Assembly (NCBI RefSeq): GCF_023195775.1
Contig: NZ_CP096205.1
Span: 1,240,001 to 1,304,000, forward strand
Reading direction: 5' to 3'
Source: Flavobacterium azooxidireducens
GTDB lineage: Bacteria; Bacteroidota; Bacteroidia; Flavobacteriales; Flavobacteriaceae
DNA length: 64,000 nucleotides
Part shown: positions 55,401 through 62,077 of the stretch, piece by piece
How the letters are laid out: every line of letters starts with the position of its first letter
Position numbering within the stretch: the first letter of the stretch is position 1
Translations under genes and position numbers: made by a program
The notes under the pieces: model-generated
Database searches by the model: none
The model's input: only the letters and a program-made list of their open reading frames with translations
Told to the model about the DNA's origin: nothing

Positions 55401-56914
55401 GGCTCTATGTTTTCAGGAAAGGGACTCAAATCACAGTGCGGTAAATTAGGACATTCAATTATAGTAGAGAATTTTGGAAATTCATACGTTTTTTCGTATT
55501 GAAAATAAATTGGATTTGAAATACCTGCAGAATAATTTTTGAAAGAAGTTATTGAATTACTTGAATTATTTTGTATCACACACCAACCCTGCATGGGCAT
55601 TAATTTATCTGAATGATTAAGCCAAGATGTTGGAAATATATCTATAAATGAACCTACATTATGTTCACTTCCAATATTTAAACCTGTACCTTGAATATCA
55701 CTAAAAAGCCAGTATTTCTTTTTTGTGTCTGTACCTATTGTTGGATACAAAATAATATCCATGTTTCCATCACCATCAAAATCACCACTAATATTACTTG
55801 AATTTGCAAAACTAATATTACCCACACTTAACGGTATCGGATTACTTATATTGAATAAATCTGAATTTGTGGTTAAATCATAATTAAAGACTGTAGGGTT
55901 AAAACTCTTAGTGTTATCACCACTCTTTTCGGTAATTTTTGTTAATATCTCATAGCCTAAAGAGGTAGCTTCGTGTGTTAACAAATAATTTCTAAATCCT
56001 ACGTTATTTCCTTTTACTCTAATCTCACTCAAGATATTGTTTCTCATAAAATTTTGCCCACCAATATAAGCCTGTTCTGCTCTTACCCTTGATTTATAAA
56101 CAAAATCTATTTCATTAATTGGAGTTGTAGTCAATCTAGTGCCGTATCTAATTTTACTTATTGATAAATTATTATTAGACAAAGTATAAAGATATGAAAT
56201 TCTAACCCCCTGTGGATTTTGCCAATAGGTAATAGCCCAATCTGTAAGTGATCTTGAATTTACTGAATTTCCATAATGAGCGAGAGAACCATCTGGATAT
56301 TGAACGATAAAATAAGCGGGACCATAATTTGCACCACTCGGATGCACGCCATAAGATGTTATTTTTACATTAGAAAAGCTTTCTGTTTCATAGACAGTGC
56401 TATTAGCTCCATATACCCCTGATGTACCATTTTTCACGATTAATCGTTGACCATCAAAAGAAAACCTATCCAAAGCATCAAAATCTACTGGATCAATATT
56501 ATTATCGTGGAATCTTGTTGATGGGGTTCTTGTAATTACTGAAATTCCTGAAACATTCCAACCATAACCCGCTAGTCCATTTCCACCTTGACTATTGTAA
56601 CTTAAAGCAATTTGAGGTACAATTCCATTTATACCCGGAGGCACTGCAATTGGAATACTATACGTGGCACCACCAGTTAATGATACAGAAAGCTGACCTT
56701 CTGTTACCCCCACTTCTGGCGAACTCCCAGTAGGAGTACTAGGCGTAATATCAGCATTTGTTAAAGATCTGTTTAAAGTAGTATTTGTTATAGGATTGCC
56801 AACTCTTTTTATTGGAATAACCCCCTGAACAGGAGTGTTACCAAACATATCCTCTTGAGAAAACAAATAAATTGTATTAAAAAATAACACTAAAAATAAA
56901 AGAAACTTTTTCAT
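49463..56914 (-). CDS. SpvB/RHS polymorphic toxin with toxin-23-like C-terminus
   Basis: This 2483-residue exported giant probably delivers a toxin domain from inside an RHS shell. In order: signal peptide (ends LFSQ), SpvB domain (about 60-340, PQIALSYNSQGGNGLAGYGW), FG-GAP repeats with DFNGDGxxD near 375, 650, 728, 775 and 845, an FN3 domain (about 528-621), a TcdB-like middle, YD repeats (about 1240-2105) and the RHS core (about 2098-2143). The last 340 residues are a Gly/Ala-rich hydrophobic linker and a domain with GDFRVMYENDGS and LGDGGDSYRSAA. That resembles polymorphic toxin type 23, a predicted nuclease family; I am fairly, not fully, sure. It lacks a T9SS domain of its own. Confidence 0.88.
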   Translation of the reverse strand: MKKFLLFLVLFFNTIYLFSQEDMFGNTPVQGVIPIKRVGNPITNTTLNRSLTNADITPSTPTGSSPEVGVTEGQLSVSLTGGATYSIPIAVPPGINGIVPQIALSYNSQGGNGLAGYGWNVSGISVITRTPSTRFHDNNIDPVDFDALDRFSFDGQRLIVKNGTSGVYGANSTVYETESFSNVKITSYGVHPSGANYGPAYFIVQYPDGSLAHYGNSVNSRSLTDWAITYWQNPQGVRISYLYTLSNNNLSISKIRYGTRLTTTPINEIDFVYKSRVRAEQAYIGGQNFMRNNILSEIRVKGNNVGFRNYLLTHEATSLGYEILTKITEKSGDNTKSFNPTVFNYDLTTNSDLFNISNPIPLSVGNISFANSSNISGDFDGDGNMDIILYPTIGTDTKKKYWLFSDIQGTGLNIGSEHNVGSFIDIFPTSWLNHSDKLMPMQGWCVIQNNSSNSITSFKNYSAGISNPIYFQYEKTYEFPKFSTIIECPNLPHCDLSPFPENIEPYSMNLNLDRDPITVDPLDPNDPGNTSCPNPININISPILNNEATITWSQLGTPLASSWEIYYFETGLANNPSNFDPIGTYTIVSQNSHVIQNLYPRKSYKFFIRSICGGQVGNMPGTWVGPLNIGGLIEHNPGEVVYQVIPKEYVSGDFNGDGLTDVVAIEKRSSYQAVVCQGNCYTTTNISIPGGKTYFVNLDRRLTENFVNFSGQITTTNNSKFIVADVNGDGKSDLMVFDSGSVKVYSLNENKQFVQIVSQTDGSIKSDKPRYMGDFNGDGKTDFVIPQENNTDSWSFFLATGTGFEKVTTTIGLQYKIANGGYYGVNGFSIYTYSLNEHSYVVNDFNGDGKSDILYQQNLTVEYVMTRNGADYTDYGNPQLTYLVLLENQLSTNNSINFNIVSTNPSFGGIRRNAMPIFLDHNNVNQNLEYGLISGNFIRTFKSTKDNKRDTRLKEIILGTGVKEVITYTPLNSACDLPFNCDYAFEPSTYTENYPNFDIKQANGFQIVSKIEQITPSSQYKKQNFRYYGAVTNVEGLGFLGFRGLLRTNWHNDDNPVISTVTKHIINKRGAINETYTVLGEFYGNFTSYTPTTFINKVNMTYEDELLPNKVYKIKNTFTVSLNGLEGTSGEKSTSYDIYNNPVTTTSVSKNGTTVERTEDINIEYFPPSTGSTYFVGRLKKKNSTVTHNGDTTTGEEIYTYNASHLVSKIQKKGHLTNYLTEDNLYDVFGNITRKTITASGLAPRVTNYTYDTSGRFLISGSDIEGLITTYAYNTSNGLLLSQTLPSNSGFPLITSFLYDVWGKKTRETDYLGKKLNFSYNWLNPSTSGHFSIQTTGDDNSYSSVWLDDLGRKVAQGYKTINDVIGSESNISWKTDEFDIYDRVTKSYESKLSTTPNWSGLFGSTSYDVYGRPIQVVEPTGKTTTIAYSELTTTTSDGVANSTSIKNSLGNVVSMTDNGGTITYQYYANGGLKQSNFEGVIVAVEQDGWGRKTKLTDPSAGIYEYEYNEFGEITKETTPKGITTYTLDNFGKVSEKTIVGTGGDTTNNKTTYTYNSASKLLTNSRYDDFTGGFYTTYSYGYDNYKRLNFYDESGFNAYYQRATQFDAFGRPEKELYTGINTSDGKRSDKWIKNTYKNGHHWQIVDDATNQVLWQTTKVNARGQLINGNYGNGINITNTYDQHGYPSQFKHDKLTIPTANVMTLNSVFEPERGNLTSRYNSMFDHQENFTYDGLDRLTSWSNNNEIQNFTFTNTIDGFIPTNTNVSIVNETNSSYSRLKVTTNVNFEGTQKTVKSHAFIGEVLAINGQIFLKNLVGVNNYAKFSVVERNPNTGQTIEIQYGINAGINFSFQHTVSQYSEIAIKIIAGNDINFQAPISFSLDNIKVVEIKTESQTYDTLGRIDENNIGSYNYTNTSKPFQNTSVETNTSYSDYYLSRANLAITYNTFKSPVDIIEEGKDKLSFIYNMNNSRSTMYYGSLEADKLARRYRKHYAADGSMEIKQDIVNGTVEFITYIGGDAYSAPIMLKSDGTMQNYLYLHRDYLGSIVAVTNQSGAVVEKRLFDAWGNIKKVEDGSGNVLTGLLVLDRGYTGHEHLQGVNLIHMNGRLYDPVVHRFLQPDNFVQDPYNTQNYNRYSYVYNNPLKYTDKNGEWIWAAVWVGAIIGAAAGGASYIAHAIQTGNWSWGGFGMSVLSGAIIGGISGGYASATTAVTASAVGNTAASSFAAAFFPAISVPIGDWSISVSPSIAFGNASGAGISLGVGYSDGDWSFSGGVGVMSYSNYNGFGANANEVRYSALVNYDDGKTGFSLGTNFWRGSAGSDGNNLNQRTGMVGFHNGDFRVMYENDGSIGPLGDGGDSYRSAALNLSVGDFTAGFNLMTGKRNYKGEESLEGGHRGKPEIDKFNRRMPNGYALEEGNKYRLGALTVGYKGYRVGVNSEHVRHAIQDQAIHNLKLGPLDKRQRGFENQSWDWKGYFQYKTPNQFTSW

Positions 56915-56917
56915 AAC

Positions 56918-57364
56918 TTAATTTTTAACAATTTTAATAGACTTTTGCTCACCATTGCTATAATTCAGGCTTATAAAATAAACGCCTACAGGAAAATCTA
57001 AAAACGAAATGAGTTGGGTGTTTTGAGATAAGTTTTCTTTTATCGTTTTAATTAGCTGCCCATTCAAAGAAAAAACTTCAATACTTGAAACAGTAGTGTT
57101 GTTTTTCAAATCCCACTTTAAGTAAAGCTCTTCTTTAACAGGGTTTGGATAATAAGAAATGACATCTTCTGGGAAAAACTTTTGTAAATCACTATCCTCA
57201 ATTTCTGTAATATCTTTTACTTGATTATTATTCATTCTTGAATCACATGAAGGACACCAAGTTCTTAATATTTGATTACCAGCAGCATCGTATTCAAATC
57301 GAATTTTTTGAGCACTAGAAACTAATCCATAAAAGCAAAAAAATGTAAGAAGAAATTTTTTCAT
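56918..57364 (-). CDS. small exported protein with one YD strand and a T9SS type A sorting domain
   Basis: This 148-residue protein comprises a signal peptide (ends SSAQ), an RHS-type YD motif (FEYDAAGNQILRT at 23-35), CPSC at 37-40, a short acidic linker and a complete type A T9SS sorting domain (YYPNPVKEELYLKWD, IEVFSLNGQLIKTI, FPVGVYFISL, ending SIKIVKN). Its stop is 3 bases before the start of the RHS toxin gene, so the two are co-translated. A single YD strand with a sorting signal suggests it pairs with the RHS shell and brings it to the type IX system. That role is inferred. Confidence 0.85.
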   Translation of the reverse strand: MKKFLLTFFCFYGLVSSAQKIRFEYDAAGNQILRTWCPSCDSRMNNNQVKDITEIEDSDLQKFFPEDVISYYPNPVKEELYLKWDLKNNTTVSSIEVFSLNGQLIKTIKENLSQNTQLISFLDFPVGVYFISLNYSNGEQKSIKIVKN

Positions 57365-57803
57365 AATTAATTATTAAAATTTGACAAAAAAATTGTTATT
57401 ACAACTGTACAACAGATACTTAAACTAGTATTTTATAGAACTTTAACAAAGTTTTTAAAGCTATAAAAATTTAAATGCAAGTTAAAAAACGTCTACTATT
57501 TTCCTTTGCACTTTTTGTGCATAAAATGTTAATTTTTTTTTACGTAAAAAGTATTGAAAAAAGTGAATTAAAAAAACAATCGCTATTCAACTAAGTGATT
57601 AAAAAACGTAGTTTTAGAACAAAATTAAAAAAGGTAATTTTTATTCTGTGTAGAACTAAATCTTAAATTATTATAGAATTTTTACTACAGGTAATTAATG
57701 ATTATTTTAGTTGATTTGAGTAAGCCCCAATTAGTTGCGGTATGTTTTGTGAGCGGTGTGGTGGAGGGTAAAAAGATTACTACGATGTATCATATTAAAA
57801 TCT
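57365..57803. other. 439-base gene-free region upstream of the RHS operon
   Basis: This AT-rich stretch holds no supported gene; the frame at 57698-57934 is a shadow of rnhA. On the minus strand TAATTTTG (57620-57627) matches the -7 consensus but lacks a -33 box; if used, the RHS operon has a leader of about 250 bases. A small inverted repeat TGCAC-TTTTT-GTGCA is at 57507-57521. No clear terminator for rnhA was found. Confidence 0.5.
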
Positions 57804-58283
57804 TCAAAACAACTTCCCTTCCTCCTTTTCATAAAACGCATCCACCGATAAATTCGGTAAACCGGAAGCATAAACCGCCAATTCATCACATCTTTCATTT
57901 TGTGGATGGCTATTGTGTCCTTTTACCCACTTAAAATCAACTTTATGTTTGCGGTAGATTTTAAGAAAACGCATCCATAAATCGGGATTTTTCTTTCCCG
58001 CAAAACCTTTCTTTTCCCATTGAAAAACCCATCTTTTTTCTACAGCATCCACTACATATTTAGAGTCGGAAGTAACTAAAACAGTCGTATTTGGATTTTT
58101 TAGTTTTTCTAATCCAACAATCACGGCCAATAATTCCATGCGGTTGTTGGTGGTATAGCGAAAGCCTTCGTAGAATTCTTTTTTATAGGGCGAACCTACC
58201 AATTCCATCACAACGCCATAGCCGCCTGGTCCGGGGTTTCCCTTGGCTGCTCCGTCGGTGTAGATGTGGATTTGGTGAGACAT
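57804..58283 (-). CDS. rnhA: ribonuclease HI
   Basis: This 159-residue enzyme degrades RNA in RNA-DNA hybrids. The catalytic carboxylates are Asp10 (IYTDGAAKGNPGPGG), Glu50 (NRMELLAV), Asp73 (TSDSKYVVD) and Asp133 (NERCDELA); His123 (KGHNSH) is in the flexible catalytic loop. All four DEDD residues are present. Length and motif spacing are typical of the bacterial type 1 enzyme. Confidence 0.96.
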   Translation of the reverse strand: MSHQIHIYTDGAAKGNPGPGGYGVVMELVGSPYKKEFYEGFRYTTNNRMELLAVIVGLEKLKNPNTTVLVTSDSKYVVDAVEKRWVFQWEKKGFAGKKNPDLWMRFLKIYRKHKVDFKWVKGHNSHPQNERCDELAVYASGLPNLSVDAFYEKEEGKLF

Positions 58284-58290
58284 AATTTTT

Positions 58291-58327
58291 CGGGTTTGAA
58301 AGTTGCGGGTTACAGGTTACGGGTTAA
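58291..58327. repeat. degenerate GGTTAC/GGTTGC array overlapping the purN stop
   Basis: Units such as GGGTTTG, GTTGCGGGTTAC, AGGTTAC and GGGTTA repeat with a period of about 7. The array overlaps the last purN codons, which encode LTRNL, and the stop at 58310. It is the third short intergenic array of this type in the window. Confidence 0.5.
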
Positions 58328-58879
58328 AAGTTGATCGATTACTTGTGGAAAAAAACGGTGTTCGAGTTCGTGAACTTTGGTTGCCACTTCTTCGGACGTT
58401 GTGCAATCTGAAATTGACGTTTTCTCTTGTAGGATTATCCTTCCTTCATCATACTGCTCATTAACAAAATGAATGGTGATTCCGGTTTCGGTTTCTTTAT
58501 TATCCAAAACGGCTTGATGCACATGCTTGCCATACATTCCTTTTCCGCCATAATTAGGTAACAACGCAGGATGAATATTGATAATTTTATTGGGAAATGC
58601 TGCGATGATATGTTCCGGAAATTTAAGTAAAAATCCCGCCAAGACAATTAAATCGGGTTTTAATTCGATTAATTTAGAAAGTACGAAATCGCCGTAAAGC
58701 TCGTCTTTATTGAAGGAAACTGTATGAACATTCAAATTGTTTGCTTTTTCTAAAACTTTGGCATTAGAATTGTTTGAAAACACAGCGACTACCGATTTTG
58801 AGGTATTATTTTTGAAATATTGAATGATGTTTTCCGCATTGGAACCCGTTCCTGAGGCAAAAATCACGATGTTCTTCAT
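58310..58879 (-). CDS. purN: phosphoribosylglycinamide formyltransferase
   Basis: This 189-residue enzyme transfers a formyl group from 10-formyl-tetrahydrofolate to glycinamide ribonucleotide in purine synthesis. The start MKNIVIF at 58879 matches the family N-terminus. The phosphate loop is ASGTGSN at 8-14, and the catalytic residues are Asn101, His103 (NIHPALLPNYGG) and Asp144 (EQYDEGRI). It is followed by rnhA on the same strand with a 26-base gap. The divergent acpP lies upstream. Confidence 0.95.
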   Translation of the reverse strand: MKNIVIFASGTGSNAENIIQYFKNNTSKSVVAVFSNNSNAKVLEKANNLNVHTVSFNKDELYGDFVLSKLIELKPDLIVLAGFLLKFPEHIIAAFPNKIINIHPALLPNYGGKGMYGKHVHQAVLDNKETETGITIHFVNEQYDEGRIILQEKTSISDCTTSEEVATKVHELEHRFFPQVIDQLLTRNL

Positions 58880-59017
58880 GTTTCCTGTAATTTTTATTAC
58901 GCAAAAAAACAAAAAAGAAACGAGAATTTATAGGGTTTAAGCTTCTATTGTCAAATATATTTTTTAAATTCGTAGTCAGATTTATTAACTAAAATGTTGT
59001 TTTAAAATAAAGTTTTT

Positions 59018-59025
59018 TATTTTTG
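59018..59025 (+). promoter_or_regulatory. -7 box TATTTTTG of acpP
   Basis: A full -7 match lies 29 bases before the acpP start. A partial -33 (GTTG at 58996-58999) is 18 bases upstream, a little short of the usual spacing. Confidence 0.55.
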
Positions 59026-59054
59026 CCAACAATTAAACTAAAATTTAAAAGATT

Positions 59055-59291
59055 ATGTCAGACATTGCATCAAGAGTAAAAGCGATTATCGTAGACAAAT
59101 TAGGTGTTGACGAAAACGAAGTTGTAACAGAAGCAAGCTTCACAAACGATTTAGGAGCTGATTCATTAGACACTGTTGAGCTAATTATGGAGTTCGAAAA
59201 AGAATTTGATATTCAAATTCCAGACGACCAAGCTGAAAACATTGCTACTGTAGGTCAAGCTATTTCTTACATCGAAGAAGCTAAAAAATAA
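59055..59291 (+). CDS. acpP: acyl carrier protein
   Basis: This 78-residue acidic carrier holds growing acyl chains on a phosphopantetheine arm. The attachment site is Ser37 in [11 protein letters not shown], and the four-helix pattern and length are typical. It lies upstream of fabF as in many bacteria, but two stem-loops separate the two genes, allowing much higher expression of acpP. Confidence 0.98.
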   Translation: MSDIASRVKAIIVDKLGVDENEVVTEASFTNDLGADSLDTVELIMEFEKEFDIQIPDDQAENIATVGQAISYIEEAKK

Positions 59292-59301
59292 TAACTAAAA
59301 A

Positions 59302-59341
59302 CATCCCGTTCTGCTAATCCGGAACGGGTGTTATTATTTTT
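59302..59341 (+). terminator. terminator after acpP
   Basis: CCCGTTC (59305-59311) pairs with GAACGGG (59322-59328), extended by ACA/TGT, and is followed by TTATTATTTTT about 10 bases after the acpP stop. Confidence 0.8.
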
Positions 59342-59393
59342 ACTAAAACTAATTTATTGATTGTCATTCAATCACACACATACAGAAAAAAAC

Positions 59394-59434
59394 ACCCCTG
59401 ATTTTTAATTTTCAATAAATTTCAGGGTTTTTTT
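59394..59434 (+). terminator. second terminator-like stem-loop upstream of fabF
   Basis: CCCTGA (59396-59401) pairs with TCAGGG (59422-59427) and is followed by a run of seven T residues. It lies 34 bases upstream of the fabF ATG and 93 bases beyond the end of the acpP terminator stem, so it is either a backup terminator, the end of a short independent transcript, or an attenuator in the fabF leader. Confidence 0.6.
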
Positions 59435-59467
59435 GTTTATATTCGTACTCACAAATAAGCATTAAAA

Positions 59468-60721
59468 ATGGAGTTAAAAAGAGTCGTGGTTACCGGTTTA
59501 GGAGCCTTAACACCCATAGGAAATAACATTGAGGAATATTGGAATGCACTAATTAACGGCGTTAGTGGTGCTGCACCAATTACTTATTATGATACTGAAA
59601 AACACAAAACAAAGTTTGCTTGCGAAGTAAAGAATTTCAATGTAGAAGATTTTATTGATCGCAAAGAAGCTCGAAGAATGGATAAATTTGCTCAATATGC
59701 CATTGTTGCCAGTGACGAAGCAATCTTAGACGCCGGAATTACTGCAGACAACGTTGACAAACATAGAGTTGGGGTCATTTGGGGAGCCGGAATTGGCGGA
59801 TTAGAAACTTTTCAAGAAGAAGTTTTATACTATGCCAAAGGCGACGGAACACCAAAATTTAATCCGTTTTTTATCCCAAAAATGATTGCTGATATTGCTC
59901 CCGCTCATATTTCGATGAAAAATGGGTTTATGGGACCAAATTATACTACGGTTTCTGCTTGTGCTTCATCGGCAAATGCTATGATTGATGCCTTTAACTA
60001 TATCCGATTAGGATTGTGTGATGTCATTATTTCAGGTGGTTCAGAAGCTGCAGTTACCATTGCAGGAATGGGCGGATTTAATTCGATGCACGCCTTATCA
60101 ACCCGAAATGAGAGTCCAGAAACAGCCTCAAGACCTTTTGATGCAACTCGTGACGGATTTGTATTGGGTGAAGGTGCCGGTGCATTAGTTTTAGAAGAAT
60201 ATGAACACGCCAAAGCTCGTGGAGCAAAAATATATTGTGAAATCGGTGGTGGCGGAATGTCATCGGATGCTTATCACTTAACCGCTCCGCACCCGGAAGG
60301 GCTTGGCGTTATTGCAGTAATGAATAATTGTTTGCGTGATGCCAGAATGAAACCGGAAGAAATTGATCACATCAACACGCACGGAACTTCAACTCCTTTA
60401 GGTGATGTTGCTGAATTAAAGGCAATTAGTGCTGTTTTTGGCGATCACGCGAAGAACATCAACATTAATTCAACCAAATCAATGACGGGCCATTTACTTG
60501 GTGCTGCCGGTGGAATTGAAGCGATTGCTTCCATCTTAGCCATTAAACACGGATTAATTCCACCCACAATTAATCATTCTGTAGTGGATGAAAACATTAA
60601 TCCGGAGTTAAATCTTACGCTAAATAAAGCTCAGAAAAGAGATATTAAAGTGGCAATGAGTAACACCTTTGGTTTTGGTGGTCATAATGCCTGTGTTTTA
60701 TTTAAAAAATTAGAGGAATAA
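59468..60721 (+). CDS. fabF: 3-oxoacyl-[acyl-carrier-protein] synthase II
   Basis: This 417-residue condensing enzyme extends acyl-ACP with malonyl-ACP in fatty acid synthesis. The catalytic triad is Cys165 (SACASSANAM), His305 (NTHGTSTPLGD) and His342 (TGHLLGAAGG), with Lys337 also present. The length is typical of FabF. It is followed by rnc after 6 bases, so they share a transcript. Confidence 0.97.
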   Translation: MELKRVVVTGLGALTPIGNNIEEYWNALINGVSGAAPITYYDTEKHKTKFACEVKNFNVEDFIDRKEARRMDKFAQYAIVASDEAILDAGITADNVDKHRVGVIWGAGIGGLETFQEEVLYYAKGDGTPKFNPFFIPKMIADIAPAHISMKNGFMGPNYTTVSACASSANAMIDAFNYIRLGLCDVIISGGSEAAVTIAGMGGFNSMHALSTRNESPETASRPFDATRDGFVLGEGAGALVLEEYEHAKARGAKIYCEIGGGGMSSDAYHLTAPHPEGLGVIAVMNNCLRDARMKPEEIDHINTHGTSTPLGDVAELKAISAVFGDHAKNININSTKSMTGHLLGAAGGIEAIASILAIKHGLIPPTINHSVVDENINPELNLTLNKAQKRDIKVAMSNTFGFGGHNACVLFKKLEE

Positions 60722-60727
60722 TTCTCA

Positions 60728-61474
60728 ATGAACGTTTTTAAAAAAATATTTACCAAAAATTCCCGTCCTCTAGAAGGCGGGATTTTTTTTGAAGCTATTC
60801 ATAAAATACTGGGATTCAAACCAAATAACATTGAATTTTATCAAAAAGCATTTACCCATCGATCTTCCAATAAACTGGATTTAAAAGGGAATCCGATTAA
60901 TTATGAACGTCTAGAATTTTTAGGTGATGCCATGTTGAGTGCCGTTATTGCCGGGCATTTGTTTAACGAAGTTCCTTCCGGAGACGAAGGTTATCTAACC
61001 AAAATGCGTTCTAAAATTGTGAGTCGTGAGCATTTGAATGAACTCGGTCGTGATTTAAATTTGATTCAATTGGTAGATAGTAAGGTTCCGTTTCAACATT
61101 TTGGCGAAAATATTCACGGTAATATTTTTGAAGCATTAGTAGGAGCCATTTTTTTAGATAAAGGATATCCGTATTGCGAAAAATTTATCTACAAAAGAGT
61201 TATCGTTCCTTATGTTGATATTGCTAAATTGGAAGGAAAAGTCATTAGTTACAAAAGTTTAGTAATCGAATGGTGTCAAAAAGAGAAAAAACCTTTTCAT
61301 TTTGATGTTTTTGATGATAACGGAAATGACGGCCAACGTTATTTTGGTGTTAAGTTAAGCATCGATAACAAGATAATTGCCAAAGCAAGAGCTACTTCCA
61401 AAAAGAAAGCAGAAGAAATTGCTTCGAAACGTGCCTTTTTCGCTTTCCAAGAAAAAATGGACAAAAAATTATAG
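60728..61474 (+). CDS. rnc: ribonuclease III
   Basis: This 248-residue enzyme cleaves double-stranded RNA during rRNA maturation and regulation. The signature YERLEFLGDAML holds Glu63 and Asp67; Glu135 lies in GNIFEALVGAIFLDKGY. The C-terminal dsRNA-binding domain starts near 175 and ends with KAEEIASKRAFFAF. A 20-residue N-terminal extension (NSRPLEGGIFFEAIHK) precedes the nuclease domain. Confidence 0.96.
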   Translation: MNVFKKIFTKNSRPLEGGIFFEAIHKILGFKPNNIEFYQKAFTHRSSNKLDLKGNPINYERLEFLGDAMLSAVIAGHLFNEVPSGDEGYLTKMRSKIVSREHLNELGRDLNLIQLVDSKVPFQHFGENIHGNIFEALVGAIFLDKGYPYCEKFIYKRVIVPYVDIAKLEGKVISYKSLVIEWCQKEKKPFHFDVFDDNGNDGQRYFGVKLSIDNKIIAKARATSKKKAEEIASKRAFFAFQEKMDKKL

Positions 61475-61583
61475 AAATCATAAAACTACATCGTTTTCGT
61501 TCATAAATTATCGTTAAGTTAAGAAATTCACCCTTTTTTGTAGGCTAAAAACACTATATTTACATCTTGTTTGAATGTAAAAT

Positions 61584-62069
61584 ATGGCTATTCATAAATT
61601 ATTCATTGACGACTTCGAAGAAGCAGATTATCAGTTAATCGCCATTCATACCACCTTGGAAAACTATCGAGTTGCGTATTTTATAAACCAAAATCTACCT
61701 ATTTTACTTCATCGAAACAAAAAAGAAATTCTGATTGGAACAGAAAAACAAAAAAAAGGTTTTTCAAACTTTCATTTTGAAGACAACAAAAAAGAAATTT
61801 TTTGGACTTTAATTGAAAATAAAAGGGAAATTTCTCTTCCTCAGAAAAACAAAATCATCACTCTTTTTAAAGAAGAACAGGAATTTAGTAATACTATTTA
61901 CTTTTTACCTGAATTTAAAAATGTAGATTTTTTTCTAAAAATTGAAGGCGATGAAAGCCAGATAAACATCAATAAAATAATAACAAAACTAAATACTATC
62001 GACCAAATTGCAACGGTTTATGCCGTAGATAAAAGTCGAATAAAATCTAAAAACAATTTAATTTTTTAA
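61584..62069 (+). CDS. IPExxxVDY-family protein
   Basis: This 161-residue soluble protein belongs to the Bacteroidota-specific IPExxxVDY family, whose function is unknown. The naming motif appears here as LPEFKNVDFFLKI, a variant with Leu for Ile and Phe for Tyr. No catalytic residues stand out. It lies between rnc and pyk, 8 bases before pyk, which is a common arrangement for this family in flavobacteria as I remember it. Confidence 0.8.
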   Translation: MAIHKLFIDDFEEADYQLIAIHTTLENYRVAYFINQNLPILLHRNKKEILIGTEKQKKGFSNFHFEDNKKEIFWTLIENKREISLPQKNKIITLFKEEQEFSNTIYFLPEFKNVDFFLKIEGDESQININKIITKLNTIDQIATVYAVDKSRIKSKNNLIF

Positions 62070-62077
62070 AAAACAAT

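Noticed and set aside
57507..57521. TGCAC-TTTTT-GTGCA inverted repeat as operator or terminator
   Set aside because: Only 5 bp, with no T-run after it and no second copy; likely chance in AT-rich sequence.
57365..57803. tRNA or other structured RNA gene in the large gap
   Set aside because: No cloverleaf, no GTTC-type T-loop and no conserved stems were found by eye.
57698..57934. 78-residue plus-strand frame upstream of the RHS operon
   Set aside because: Its second half is antisense to rnhA and no domain or promoter supports it.
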